A stretch of DNA of 64,000 nucleotides, taken from assembly GCA_037783415.1 (NCBI GenBank), contig JAZGTN010000170.1, positions 3,949,501 to 4,013,500 on the forward strand. Direction: 5' to 3'. Of this stretch, positions 1-12,500 are shown piece after piece. The notes under the pieces are model-generated. The model was not told where the DNA came from, made no database searches, and worked only from the letters and a program-made list of their open reading frames with translations. Position numbers and translations under genes: made by a program. Origin of the DNA: Leptasterias polaris. Lineage: Eukaryota > Echinodermata > Asteroidea > Forcipulatida > Asteriidae. Each line of letters opens with the position of its first letter. Position 1 is the first letter of the stretch.

Positions 1-700
1 TTTCAGGGTTTGCTTGTACGATGGCAGCAACTGGATAATGTTGTGGTCCGAGTTACCTAGTTTCGGACGCACCCTCTCTGAATATGCAGATGCGATGTTT
101 CCATAGCATAAGTCCAAGACTGCATCCACTCTCGTTGGTTTTTTAACAAACTGATGATATGAGGGTAACGCTTGATGTAGTCTGCAATGGTTAAAATCTC
201 CCAAAATGAATATAGCAGAGTCTGCAGGGGAGGTACTTTCCAGTCGTTGAATTCTGGAAGCATTTGCCTCACTTGCAACTATTGGCTTTGGGTTGAATAT
301 AGGCGATCATAATAAAAATTTGGTTGACCTCCCTTGGCAAATAATTAATAGGGTCTAAGTCCAACTATTAAAAGCTCATAATCAGGGGTGCAGATTTTCT
401 CTTTTAACGACCAGTTATTGCACCAAGCATTATTGATGTACAAACATACACCTCAACCTTTTGATTTTCCAGAGTCTGATGATCTATCCCCTCGAAATTT
501 GGCAAGTCAACGGCGCTGTCAGGAATATTGTCATATTAGCCAGGTTTCCGAAAATTACATAAGACATGTCTCACGGTATTCATGTAGGTATCGTGTACAC
601 GCATTTAGTTCATCCATTTTATTTGATAGAGATCTTACATTACACAGTAAAATGGTCGGTAGGGGTGGATTTGCCCGTCGAGCTCTTGTACATTTCCGTA
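1..700 (-). mobile_element. LINE remnant, endonuclease domain
   Basis: Minus-strand translation, with frameshifts, gives pieces of an AP-type endonuclease of a non-LTR retrotransposon. The N-terminal motif NVRSLSNKMDEL lies near 590-620, a GDFN motif near 200, and a terminal SDHN motif near position 40. These motifs are typical of L2/CR1/jockey-like LINE open reading frames. The frame is broken, so the element is dead. It lies downstream of gene L exon 1 on the same strand, so it sits in intron 1 of that gene. The matching part of gene A intron 1 (near 20340) lacks it. The reverse transcriptase part, if any, is off the left edge. Confidence 0.7.
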
Positions 701-1019
701 TACCTCCACGTTTTCCTCTTTTCCTAGGTTTGATTTCTTGTGGGAAGTCTTCATAGTCCATCGGTTTGTACGATGACCGTGGTTGAAGGGCAGTTAGTGC
801 TGACCTTGTATATGTAATTATATCAGTGCCGCCAGTTGATTCAGCGCCAGGGTAGGCAGAAACACACATCCAATATCGAGACAGTAATAAAAACACCAGC
901 AAACACCGGAAGAATGAAGAATGATCGTATAAATGAATCCCTCCTCCCACTAAAACATTTTTTAACTGAATGTATAATTTATGCTTGACGATTAATTTTT
1001 CCAACTGTTTCGAACTTAC

Positions 1020-1168
1020 CAAGGGCAGATTCTATTCAGTGCCCGTGCAATCCACTGGTCACTTGAGGCCGATGAAATGACTGTCAACACGAAGAATAAG
1101 AGTAGCATCCAAGAAGAATATGATTGGAAGTTCAAAATACGAGAGTTCCTGCAGAAAAACAATGCCAT
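1020..1168 (-). CDS. Gene L exon 1: signal peptide exon of a third receptor paralogue
   Basis: Reading leftwards from ATG at 1168, the exon encodes a hydrophobic leader (core WMLLLFFVLTVISSAS) followed by DQWIARALNRICPW, and stops at a consensus donor (TTG|gtaagt) in phase 2. Sequence, donor and phase match exon 1 of gene A (20481-20668) and gene B (37720-37919). It is shorter because a basic stretch between leader and DQWI is missing. The remaining exons would lie left of the window. It is therefore either the 5' end of a further tandem receptor gene or an orphan exon. The flanking DNA on both sides is also duplicated, which favours a whole-gene copy. Confidence 0.6.
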
Positions 1169-2221
1169 CTTGCTTCGATGTCAGACTGCATATAACGCCA
1201 TGTGTACTAACTATACGCAGCACAGTAGTAGACCAGAAATATCAGTAGGTTGCCTCAAAATTGTCCACGTTATTGTTCCAATAACTTTATGAACATCTTA
1301 TAAAATCTCACAAAGGCAATCACAAAGGGTCCTCTTTCTGAACAGTTGGTCTTTATCATGCACGGCATACCCAACCACATAGACTCTCTCAACAAAACGT
1401 ACAAATTGCTGTCCCTTGTCAAGTTGATATTATATGGACACACTTCATGGTTTTGTTCTAATAAAACCACCGGAAAAAGATGTCGCTGAAATTTCCTCTG
1501 TGCTGGTTGTTGCCATTTCCTCATAAACATGGGTAGGTCAACCAGTGGTTTGGAATAAATTAAACTGTGGTAGCGTCACCATTTTTGGTGCGTCAATTTA
1601 ACGTGTAAAGAATACATCACCATGAGGTCAGCCGTTTTTTGGGGGAAAACCCACAAAAATGTTTACTTTTTTGTTTGCATGTGTCATAAAGCTAGGTCAC
1701 TGTTGCTTCACTACTTTGAAACACAGTAGTGACGACACCAAATTGAAAGTAAAACTATTTATAGTAATTACCCTGAATTTATACAAATTGTTTTAGTCTT
1801 TTCATTTTGCATTTTCTTATATAAAGCACTTGACGTGGTTTAGAGTGGGGCGGGGATGGGATTGGAGGAAAATGCCCCACATACTCTGTATTTTCAGAAT
1901 TGTTTTCCCTCAAAAAAAGTTTTAAAATAGTTTGCTGAACTAATATCTACATGATACAAATAAAAAGGAAAAAATGCCATTAAGTGGCACTTTAGGGGTA
2001 AATTTATGACATTCTGGCTCAAAAATTGTTTTCCACATTTCCTAACATCAGTATTTCTCTCGTTTAAATATTAGTCTGAAAGCTTAATGAATATTAATTT
2101 CGTATTAGAAACCTTTTTTCTTCACATTATTTTCCTCTTAAATGATGTCATTTTGAGAAAACTGTTTCTGAAAACCTTTAAAACTAACCGCAACAGCTGA
2201 TTTCGGTTGTTATAGTCAAAC
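1169..2221. other. 5' flank of gene L, duplicated upstream of gene A
   Basis: No convincing gene. The stretch is closely similar to 20669-21660 upstream of gene A, so it carries the duplicated promoter region of two array members. A minus-strand reading frame (1270-1530) is open in both copies. Most differences between the copies change the amino acid and one is an indel, so I do not call it a gene. A TTATATG stretch just upstream of the ATG is a weak TATA candidate. Confidence 0.6.
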
Positions 2222-2225
2222 TTAA

Positions 2226-3291
2226 AGTCACCTGGAAAGAGATATAATAATTATTCTTTTAATATAAGAGTATATGTTTATTAACAATAAAACAATTTTG
2301 TGAGTAATTGTTTGTCAGTATTTATATGTAAAAAAATAGATAAGTTGTTTGGGGGTGATTCCGCTCATCCCTTTTTGTGACGTCAATCGAGGAAGACTTC
2401 GCCGCGACCCCCCATCGACCCCCCTCGAACTTGCCTGCATTTACGTTGTATATACACGTGCACTGTAGTGAGATTGTACGTTTCGTTTGGTTATCCAAAA
2501 AGGGGATTTTTCTTGCATTTTTCCGGCAATGCCGACAGGTGTATTGCTGCTGGATGCAGCAAAACGACTAAAGATGGGGTCAGCCAGCATTTTTTTCCTG
2601 CAGATCCCAAATATAGGCAGTTACGGGCATCGAAAGTCAGGCTTAATAACGAGGGCAAAGTGGTCCGGTCCGACGTCGTTTTCAGCGCTATGCAGCGCTA
2701 TGCAGCGAACACTTTGAGCCGTCGTGCTTGGATACCCGGGATTTTTTCGTTGGTAGTAGTGTGCAAGGGAAGTTGCAGTGAAGCTTAGATTACCAGCGAA
2801 ATGTTTCTGGTGTTCGGATCGACTTGAGCTGTATGCCACGACGCCGCGGCACGCCGATCCGATAAATAGTTTGGCAAAGTAGGAAAAACAATACCTCGTA
2901 TTATCCGTGTTCTCGTTATGACCATGCTTGTATCTTCCATTTTTAAGACATAGAAACGGGCATGGGTCAGTTCGGGACCAGTGAAAAACCTCGAATAAAC
3001 CGGCGTCTCGTATTAGTCGACTATACACTGTCCTAGGATTGCGTCCGAATACGAAAACGCATCATACTGATCAGGTACCCAGACGTAATGTACGGGGCCA
3101 GACTACACATTTTCTCCTGCCTCGATTGACGTCACGAACAGCGCCATGTAAAGGGGGGGCCTATTTTTTTAATTTGTAATTAAAATACAATTTTTTAACC
3201 TTAGTTAATTGTTTATTCACATTCCACTCATAAAAATGTATATAATAATGACAAAAGCTTTATTTTGACAAAATACCACTGCCAGGTGCCT
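2226..3291 (+). mobile_element. Kolobok-like DNA transposon with a THAP-domain fragment, copy 1
   Basis: The element is bounded by TTAA on both sides (2222-2225 and 3292-3295), with terminal inverted repeats of the form AGGCACCTGG (left copy one mismatch). It contains plus-strand frames that together spell a THAP zinc-finger: RCIAAGCSKT, HFFPADPKYR and a later LCSEHF-like segment. The frame is broken between these pieces. TTAA target sites plus a THAP domain are hallmarks of Kolobok-type transposons. Subterminal TGACGTCAATCGAGG and its complement form a second inverted pair. At about 1.07 kb it is far too short for a full transposase, so it is non-autonomous. A second copy lies at 52531-53507. 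Confidence 0.7.
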
Positions 3292-3410
3292 TTAAGGACA
3301 ATGTGTTTGCATGCTGACGAGTGAGAAAGGTTTTCACTTTTTTTTCCTCCTGATATCAAGTAATAAACACCAGGGAAACTGACTGGGTAAATTTGTTAAT
3401 GATTTTGGGG

Positions 3411-3611
3411 TTTGAACAAAGAAAAATTGACTGTAGCGGGATTTGAACCAACGACCTCCGGATTAGCGTGCCGGTGCTCTACCAACTGAGCTATCTAGCC
3501 CCGTGTTGGCGGTCTCCCTTTTTTGTCAATATTCCCTTAAGGGTGATGGTATACTTGGGTGTGATCCCTGTTTACACGGCAGTTTACGGTTGAATGGCTT
3601 CTGACTGGCAC

Positions 3612-3642
<31 letters not shown>

Positions 3643-3890
3643 ATCCAAGTGTGTAACAGCCTGCAATCGTGGACCCTCCTTTGTTCAACTCTTTGTGCTA
3701 GCAACCGTGCACCACAATGCTTTCCTTTGTGATAGCAACCGTGGACCTATTGTCCTCTTTTGTTACAGGTATTGAACAAATGGAGTACGCCAACATAGGG
3801 CTAGATAGCTCAGTTGGTAGAGCGCCAGCACGTTAATCCGGAGGTCGTTGGTTCAAATCCAGCTCCAGTCAATTTTTCTTTGTTCAAATC
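3411..3890. repeat. Inverted pair of tRNA-like sequences (SINE/foldback)
   Basis: A minus-strand tRNA-like unit (about 3430-3503) and a plus-strand unit (about 3799-3872) face each other. Both have an A box (GCTCAGTTGGTAGAGC) and a B box (GGTTCAAATCC). Both are followed by the same tail, GTCAATTTTTCTTTGTTCAA. The anticodon positions differ (GCT versus GTT) and position 33 is not T, so they are not believable working tRNA genes. The inner 290 bases hold a poly-C/AC microsatellite (3611-3642) and nothing coding. The arrangement is a foldback built of tRNA-derived SINE ends. Confidence 0.6.
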
Positions 3891-5536
3891 ATAAAATTAT
3901 TTCCCCTGACTTACACAACGGATTAGTCCACATTTTCACCGGTATGTTATTTCATGTCAACAGTTGATCACACAAAACATGAACACAGTCAGCGACTATT
4001 TCGTCCACTCTTCCGATCCTGTATAACACCTTTAACTGAACTCTGTACGTGAGTTCTTGAAATTCGAATAGTGATCCTGATGCTAACAACTGGTACACAG
4101 TTGTGCCAGGACATGAATAGTCAACCAAAACAAATCGGTTTCACGATGTTTTGTATTACCTTCCCTTTTCTATGAAATGCAAAGGGACACTGTGTAAGCC
4201 AAGGGCCCGTGCTCAATATTTTGGTTACAAATATCTGCTAATGAAGTCATTTTAAACATAATGACTCTAATGAGACTGAGCCGTATCCGAATTAGTCTAC
4301 GAATATGTATCAAAACAGCGGTTTTGTTTTAAACCAGATGTTTGATACAGATATCTCTTATCCGGTAATTCATGTTGCGATATCGACGACACGTTTTAAC
4401 AAAATGAACGTCGCCAATCAAGACTTGGTTGTTATTACCGTCTGGTTGGACCTGTCTAATGGAAACGGTTAACCATGTACACTCTAGGCCTGCATTTCTT
4501 ACTCTAGGCCTGTTGGTAACTTAGTAATCGTTTTAAACGTACCTTGGCATGTTCATGAGGACTCCTTCTGTACAATCAAGGCTTCACTGCTGGCAGAAGC
4601 TCCATCTCACCCTGCTTCTCCCTCTATTGTAGTTGTGGGCTTGCTGTTTTTGACACAGCGCCGCGGAAAGAGAATGGCTTGATAACTTCTCTTATGCTCA
4701 ACAATGAAGGGATGTCTTTTTGTCCTGTTTTCCTTTTAAACTTATTTCTGATTCAGGTTGTTATGGGATGGTTTTTCTGATATTTTAATGCTTCATAATC
4801 TTGACTAGTCTGAATCATGCAGCTTTTGTCTCTTATTTTAATGTTAAGTAACGATTAAACTTTAAAGGGAATATGCAAGTTGCTTGTATTATTTAAACAC
4901 CCGAGAAGCCCTAAGAAGACACTTGTTGATTTTTTGTTGGTTTTTTTGTTTTTTTGCATGAAGACAGAGAAGCCACAATGTTTGCTCAAGTCTTGTCTCT
5001 ATGGTGTAACCAATGAATTCATTGTGTGTTTATCACATGAAAGATGTATTTTGTAATTAAGCAATATTTACTAAGGTTCACTTGACTAAATAAGTTGGCT
5101 TTGCCAGTGAAAATGTGCATGACGTTTTATTTGTTTACTTTATAAAACAAGAAGAGAAGTGTGCAGCTGTGTACATTAAACGACCCTATATGGTGTTTTA
5201 GTAGTTTACATTGTGTTGACTATATCTAAGACGGTTTCTGGCATACTATCTTTATGACAACTTGTATTAATTTAACATGTAGAACTTCAGTTTGATGCTT
5301 CACCTGGAAAATTGAAATGAGATCCAAATCTGCCACGAACAACATGCCATACAAGGAAAGGCCCACTGGGATTCTTGACATCACAATAAAACCATACAAG
5401 TTGACAAAATCAACAAATGCTGCATGAGCTTCCTGTAGAAATTAGGGAATTGGGTTATATCTTCTCTTACCATTCGATGTCCCAAGATTCTGCCCTCTAC
5501 CTGTGAAGTACAACCACATCGTCAGAAAACCAGTAC
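3891..5536. other. Non-coding spacer
   Basis: AT-rich sequence with stops in all frames. I see no gene, tRNA or clear transposon ends. It has no obvious counterpart in the second spacer. Confidence 0.5.
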
Positions 5537-5704
5537 CACACACTCCATAGAAACCTTCAACTTCAATGGTCAGCCAGATACACACTCCATAGAAACCTTC
5601 AACTTCAATGGTCAGCCAGATACACACTCCATAGAAACCTTCAACTTCAATGGTCAGCCAGATACACACTCCATAGAAACCTTCAACTTCAGTGGTCAGC
5701 CAGA
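5537..5704. repeat. 42-bp tandem repeat, four copies
   Basis: Four head-to-tail copies of a 42-base unit beginning ACACACTCCATAGAAACC are nearly identical. Because 42 is a multiple of 3, a minus-strand frame stays open through it (14-residue repeat). There is no start context, splice site or neighbour to support coding. Confidence 0.85.
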
Positions 5705-8700
5705 TTCGGTGAAAGTATCTGAGAATAAAAATGTTTCTGTAATATTATAGTTATAAGATAAAGTAACTTTTATTTATCTATCTATTTATTTATTTGTTAA
5801 GGCTTTTTTTTCAAATAGTTGAGTGATGTCAAAAAATGGTGTTTAATGCATTGTGTGAAATCAAAATGGCCACCAAATCTGGCAGTCTTTGTGGATTTTG
5901 TGTTTTTAGCCCGTTTTTACATGCTAATTTCTACCTTTTCAAAACCAGAAATACTAAAGAACCCTCAGTTAAGCATCATCATTGCACCCTGAGCCCCCAA
6001 GGTGGCGAGAATACAAATTTCTAAGTGGAAATGTTTTTGTTTGACCCAGCGATTAAAATAAACAACTTTGCAAGGTTGTAGGCCTATAGCATTTTGAAAA
6101 GTATTGGGCACAGGGAGCCCCGACCTGCCCCAATCCACCCCATCCCAAAAGAGCAAGGTCCTGATAGTTTAAGTTATGTTTGCAAATTGATGGCCAAAAG
6201 TTTGACATGAAATGAGTCTCAGTATTTCTGCTATGTTCGAACCACGTTAATTTGAAAGTTAACGGATGTTTTTGAGAATCAAGAGCTTTGCAGTCGTTCT
6301 AAATTAATCTCCCAAAATTGTTGTTGCTATTTTCCTGTGATTTGTCCATGTGCCATTTTCTTTTTCTACGTATTTCTTTCATTCCATTATATCTGAAAAT
6401 GGGAGCCACCTTTTCATTCAAAATCGCAGAACTAGTTTAGGAATGATTTACGGTCAGATTATCTGCCTTTAAAGGCAAATACGAAACAGAAAGCACATCA
6501 TACAAAAGACGTGTATAATAATTTCAGGGATACACACTATAATTTTAATAACAAATAAAAACAGTATTTATGTTGCTCCTATGCCCACTCCATCCCACAC
6601 TTTCTTAGTGTGAATATGTTGGGCTTTGTTTAAGTTTTTTAAACATTTCTCTCGAGGAATTGATAGCTATAAAACGTTTAGTATTGACCTCTACACAAGA
6701 ACAATCTAGAGGACATTATTCTTTTCGCGGTAGGAACTCTAGTACTGGGCCAATAAGTCCCTAATCTGTAATTCACGATCCACCATCATCACTAACTACA
6801 ACCGGTAGAGGGCGCTATATCTATATGAACCGCTTTAAAGGTTGCACCCCAGTAAATACACTTCCCATAGAATACAATGTACTATGCTAAATATTTAAAA
6901 CTACACAACAAATACTTAGAAGTCTTACAAGTTTTTGCTGTGATTGGGAAATTATCCATTTTTGACTCCTGAACTTTTATCCTCTGCTCAATTTGATGAT
7001 GTCCCTACACCTCTCGGCAAATAGGACCATTTATTTCAGGGCATATTTCATCCAGAATACCTCAACAACCCCGGTCACAATTGGGTAAAATGTTATATTT
7101 TGAGAGCCTACAAAATTTAATGAGGACGACGATCTGTTTTCTCCCTGTTTGGTGGGGTGCACAATCTAAATAAGCTTCCAATGCAACTAATGCTAAAAGC
7201 CAAATTAATATTCAAAATACTTTTAAAGAATGTGTTTCTCAGCCTCTTGAAAACAAACCAATGTTTTCTGACAACTTAATATCACTTTTCCTTTAAATTG
7301 TTGACAGGTTAGCCGTTTGGCTTTTAGCTCATCCAAAATAAAAACAACCCTGGACGCCCAAACTGGCTAGCAAACTCCATAGGCCCTATATATTAATGGA
7401 AAAATTATCCTTTCCCTTTTAGCAAAGTAGGGCAATTTTTTTAGGGCTAGTTTACCCCCAAATGCTCCAGGTTGAAAGTCCACATCCCCATCAGGGGCAA
7501 AATTGGATCATTTTTCAACAGACCAGAAGAGTCTTGATATTCACATCTGTCCTTATTATTATTATTTTTTCGAAAACAAGAAATAGCGGAAATTTATTTA
7601 TAGGACCACCTTAAAAATAGTCAATTAACATCTAGGACTGTTCTAAGCCTGTAGCTCTGCACATTATGACGTCATATCATTGCAAATTATATTCCTGGTT
7701 AAACACCCCTGGGCCCAATTTCATTAACCTGTTTAACGCTGAATCCAACCACCACCACATTTACTGACTTTTCCCAATATTTAGCTTGGATTGTATTATA
7801 TAGAAAAGTGTTGTCATCAGGGTTCAACTGTTACCATGGCAACCTTTTGGTTGACCTTGTGTTAAATTTGTGATTATTTTTATTATATTAAAACAAAATT
7901 TCCACAAGAAAGAAGTAATGTTGTGTCACGTGCTAGTGTTACAATTTTACATGTATTGTGGAAATTCAAAATGGCTGCCACATTCGGTGGTCATTGTGGA
8001 TGATGTGTTTACAGTCCCTACTTAGGGTTCAAGCTATATCAACTTTTTAAACAATATTATTTATATACTAATTTACAACTTACTTTGCAGACCAAGAAAT
8101 ACTACAAAATCGTAACAAAGTCTCATCATTGCACCCAGGGCCCTCAAAGTTGACGGGAATGAGTGGAAAAACTTAAACGAAAAACCCTTTTCCCCTCCGA
8201 AATGGGATAGACTCATGATTAAAGCGCCCCTTACGATGACCCACAGAAATACAAATTCAATGTCATGTTATTGTTATGCCAAAATAAACAAGTTTGCAAA
8301 TTTGTATACCAGTGGACAAAAACAATACGGAAATTATGGAGAAAAATTAGCTTTTTTATAATTATTTTTGAATTTTTCTATTGAACTTGTTGAATTGAGC
8401 ACATTGTGGCAAGTTTCATAAACAATTTGAACTTTGGAAAATAGTCCAAAAGTCCAAAGAATTCCGGTCATGATACAGTATTACATGATACATGATACAT
8501 GATACATGATACTGATACATGTTTACAGTAATTCTGCTGCTTAGCATACTTACACTTTGCAAAGTAAAACATGAGTGGGGCACCAGTTGTAGCAATGTAA
8601 ACTTTGGTGAGTAACGATTGGTAACCTGTCAGCTAAAAGCAAGATTTGTCTTTCCTCAGCAAGGTTTTATGCTCACACGATTTATGAAATTTAGCCCAGA

Positions 8701-8824
8701 TATGATTAAATTCACGGAGCGAAACATTGAACTACTGATTACCTGTTGACGGTCTGATGAGTCTTACTCTGGGAGCCAATAAGCGATTTTGAGATGAGGT
8801 GGACACAATACTTTGACACTATTA
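5705..8824. other. Non-coding spacer, partly duplicated at 22880-24214
   Basis: No gene seen. From about 6640 onward the sequence aligns with 22880-24214 at high identity, including the stretch reading CCGGTAGAGGGCGCTATATC. This marks the tandem segmental duplication. A short GATACAT run lies near 8480-8520. Confidence 0.6.
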
Positions 8825-8830
8825 GTTTGG

Positions 8831-9545
8831 TATGGTGTTCCATATGTGCCACTCCTTCCGTCGCCTTTTCAATTTTGTCGGTCGCCTTTTCAATTTTGTC
8901 CGTCGCCTTTTCAATTTTGTCCGTCGCCTTTTCAATTTTGTCCGTCGCCTTTTCAATTTTTTCCGTCGCCTTTTCAATTTTGTCCGTCGCCTTTTCAATT
9001 TTGTCCGTCGACTTTTCAATTTTGTCCGTCCCCTTTTCAATTTTGTCCGTCGCCTTTTCATTTTTGTCCGTCGACTTTTCAATTTTGTCCGTCGCCTTTT
9101 CAATTTTGTCCGTCGACTTTTCAATTTTCTTCCGTCGCCTTTTCAATTTTTCAGGCGCATTTTTTTTCTGAAACGGCCACGTGACTGTCACATGATGACC
9201 ATGTGATGATTTGTTGGCAAAGAAAAATGATTGGATACCTCAACCATACTGTCTATGTACAGGCTTTGCTTAGTAAATCAAGAATGGAACTGAAAAAGGA
9301 TATTATCGTAGTTATCTGGTCTCGACTGTGGATGAAGCAACGTATACATTTTGGCAACTGCGGTATGCCTCACAAAGGTCGAATTTCCTTCGGAGTCATG
9401 TGATAGTCACCTGGTAGTCACGTGGACCCACGATGGAAAAATTGAAAAGGCGACGGACAAAATTGAAAAGGCGACGGACAAAATTGAAAAGGCGACGGAC
9501 AAAATTGAAAAGGCGGAAAGGAGTGGCACATTATGGAACACCATA
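8831..9545. mobile_element. Foldback transposon with 21-bp minisatellite arms
   Basis: Termini TATGGTGTTCCAT and its near-complement (ATGGAACACCATA) face each other. They are flanked by a perfect 6-bp direct repeat GTTTGG (8825-8830 and 9546-9551). The left arm holds about 13 copies of a 21-base unit (TCCGTCGCCTTTTCAATTTTG); the right arm holds about four copies in inverted orientation. The second spacer near 25670 reads straight through with one GTTTGG, so it preserves the empty site and the boundaries are firm. There is no transposase. Long open frames here are artefacts of the 21-base period. Confidence 0.85.
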
Positions 9546-9551
9546 GTTTGG

Positions 9552-12500
9552 GGTAAATTTGTCTGTACACATCAAAACCAAACAGTACACTCCACCATAT
9601 TTCAATTACAAAAAGGCTAATGACATTTAGAGTAGAGAATTTGATTTCTTTGTCCGAAAATGGACAAAAGTATAATGGCTGAAAATTAATGTATATTTTA
9701 TGACTCACATCACCCATCTTTTGTACACCACTGCAACAAACAAGCAATAGGGCTAGCAATTATATTATGCTCCACCCCAGAACCGCCATTACGTGCCCAA
9801 ACAGCCCGGACTCACTGTAATATTATTTACCCACGTGGACGCCGTTATTCTGACATGGTGGGCGGGGCTGAGTGGTGCAGCTGTTGTATGCTGCGGACAA
9901 GGTGCAGAACCCGACAGCCACTTTTTCGCCAATTCACAAAAACAAGTATCAACATTATTACAACAATATTATGTTGTAAGTCAGAAAACTGGCAGTCGGT
10001 TAAAAAAACCACTCTTACCAAATTAACATCCTATAAAGTAAGAATTTGCCTCAATATTACGTTACACTGGACTTGAACTGAAGTTTTCCTTAAAATAAGT
10101 GTGTGGGGGGGAGGGTTAAGAGAAGAGAAAGGAAGCAAGCGTCTTTTTGAGTTGAATTAATTTTCACTGAGCAGTCGCGTTTTCACTAAAAATTGACATT
10201 AGTAGTCTGTAGACAGTTATAAAAAATTATTTAATTATGACCAAGGGATTCGGAACAATAATTTGTGATGTGATCAAGCTAAATGAATCGTTTGCCGAAA
10301 ATATCAGTATGGAGAAACAAGCCAAAACAGGTCAACATGGGTGAAATTTTCAAAAATGTTTTTTTTAATATATCTTATTTATATTAGCAACTTCCTTCCT
10401 GATAAATAGCGTCAAAATTAGGGTTAAAATTAGCATTGACAGAAAATCTGCCAGTGTATTTTCAATAAACAACTCTACTTTAAACCCCCTTTTCTCAGTT
10501 TTATTCTCTCGCATCTCTTGGTGTTTCTACTTTCACAAGTTTTGAACCGAAGGTGGTATCAACATGGGGTTTTAACAGTATTAAAGCATAGATTATGCTC
10601 TTATCAAATGAATAAAAAAGTAAAAAAGACCTGGGTCGACAAACGACTCATTTTGCTTGATCGCATCACATTTGGCTCTTTACCTTCAAGGTTTGTGAAC
10701 TTCATTGCAGTAACACACATTCCGTTCCCTCTTGTTTGGAAACGCGGCAGCATTAGCCATCATCGGTGTGCCGGGTGTAGCAGCTGTCCTCCCGCTGCAC
10801 TGGAGTACCAGTACCGGGGGGCTGTGTGTTTTAGCTCCGATACCCCGGGCTGGATTAGTCTTCTGTGTTTATTGGGGCATATTTAATGTTTATCAGTATC
10901 GTAGTTGCCTACCAACTCAAAGTCATTCTGTTTAACGGTATGCAAGTGGAACTGGTGCCAATCTAAGGAGCTCGAACATCAACTGAAAGTTCAACAGAGA
11001 AACAAGCCCGATGTGGAGGTACTTTCTACAGATGTCTTCAAGAAAAAGCTTTGACTCTATCCTATAGTTTTCTTGTTCCTCGCAGCTCAACATCAATGTC
11101 GGCAATTTTGGTTCTCAACTCCGTGGCAAATTAATGAAGAAATTGAGCTGGTTACAGTTTGATATAGAATATTGATAGTTCGTTAGAAAGAGCGGGTGTT
11201 TTTTTTCCTCAGGCGAGCAAGTGTAGAGCTAGCTGTGTCCAGTCCCGCTATCCGTGCATAAAACTAGTATGAACAGCACGTGTTTCACCCGCTGCTGTTG
11301 TCGAAAACAAAGCGTCCCAAAAGGAAACGCTTATTTGCTTAACGATGATATTTGAATACAGTTTGGCAAAGTCTTGGGTCAAAGAATGCAGGGGATTAAT
11401 GTGAGATGCATGGAAACACCTGACAGGACACAAACAACGCTGTAGCTGTTTCTATACATGGGTACTTGCCAGTTAAATGTAAGATTTCCTTTTCTAAAAG
11501 AAAGCAAGGACGTGGTGCTTGCATTTTTCTGAGCAAAGTGTTTTTTTTTAGGTTACAAACCACAGGGGAAACTGACAGAGTATTTTGTATTGTAAACCGG
11601 GTGAGATACCTGGCTATACAGCGGTGTGTGGTCAGTTATGTGACTTCGAACTTTGTGGCGCCCCGAATAAAATATAATGACAACACCGGGAGACTGCCAA
11701 CATTAGTGTTATGCCGCAGATTCAAATCCACGTGTATTGTATTTATTTTTTCTCAAAAGAAATGAAAACTGCAACAAAAGTAACTCAAAGGAGGTTCAGT
11801 AAAAAATAAAAAAAATAAAAAAAAAATATCAAAGTTCTTTATAAACCTTTATGTTTCTCTAGAGATATTTTATATGGAATTCCTGTTGAAACTGGAAGGC
11901 AAGGTAGTTTAAAACACGATGACGGGTTTTGGTTTGTATCGGGAAATTGGTAGGTTCCATTCGAGTTCTGGTATTTATCTGAAAATACTCAAGCCGGCCA
12001 ATTCGACAGCCACTAGATAACTCGATCGTTTTGTGCTTTGTAATCAACTATTATTTTGTGAAAGTTTCATGGTGTCATTTTGTCTTGAAACTGTATTTTT
12101 AACTATTTGACTTGAAACCTGATGAAACGTTAAATGTCTACAAAACAAGTAATACATTTATAGAAATGCACAGCACGACTGCAACAAACAATTTTTTTTC
12201 AAAATCATTCATTTATTAAGCAAACGTTTGGTTACTCTTAGATGCTTACATTATTGTTCAGCAGAATATTTCACATAAAATTTATGTTACTCAATAAGTC
12301 ACGTTGTTTTGAATCTCCTCGGTTTTCTCTCCATTTTAATTTCCGAGTTCAGCTCATGATTTGTAAGAGGGCATCCGGGGACATGGACATCAATCAATGA
12401 TGAAGTCATCCCCACATTACAAATAGTTGTGTAAACTTTACCGCGCTCTTCCCTAAACTTAATTGCGCAAAAATACATTGAAAAGTTAAGAATTAAAGCT

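Noticed and set aside
3430..3503. tRNA gene on the minus strand
   Set aside because: A and B boxes are present, but position 33 is not T, the anticodon stem has a mismatch, and it is one half of an inverted repeat with a shared 3' tail.
8794..9206. Several overlapping 100-150 residue open frames on both strands
   Set aside because: They are produced by the 21-bp minisatellite, whose period is a multiple of three. No start, splice or conservation support; they lie inside a transposon.
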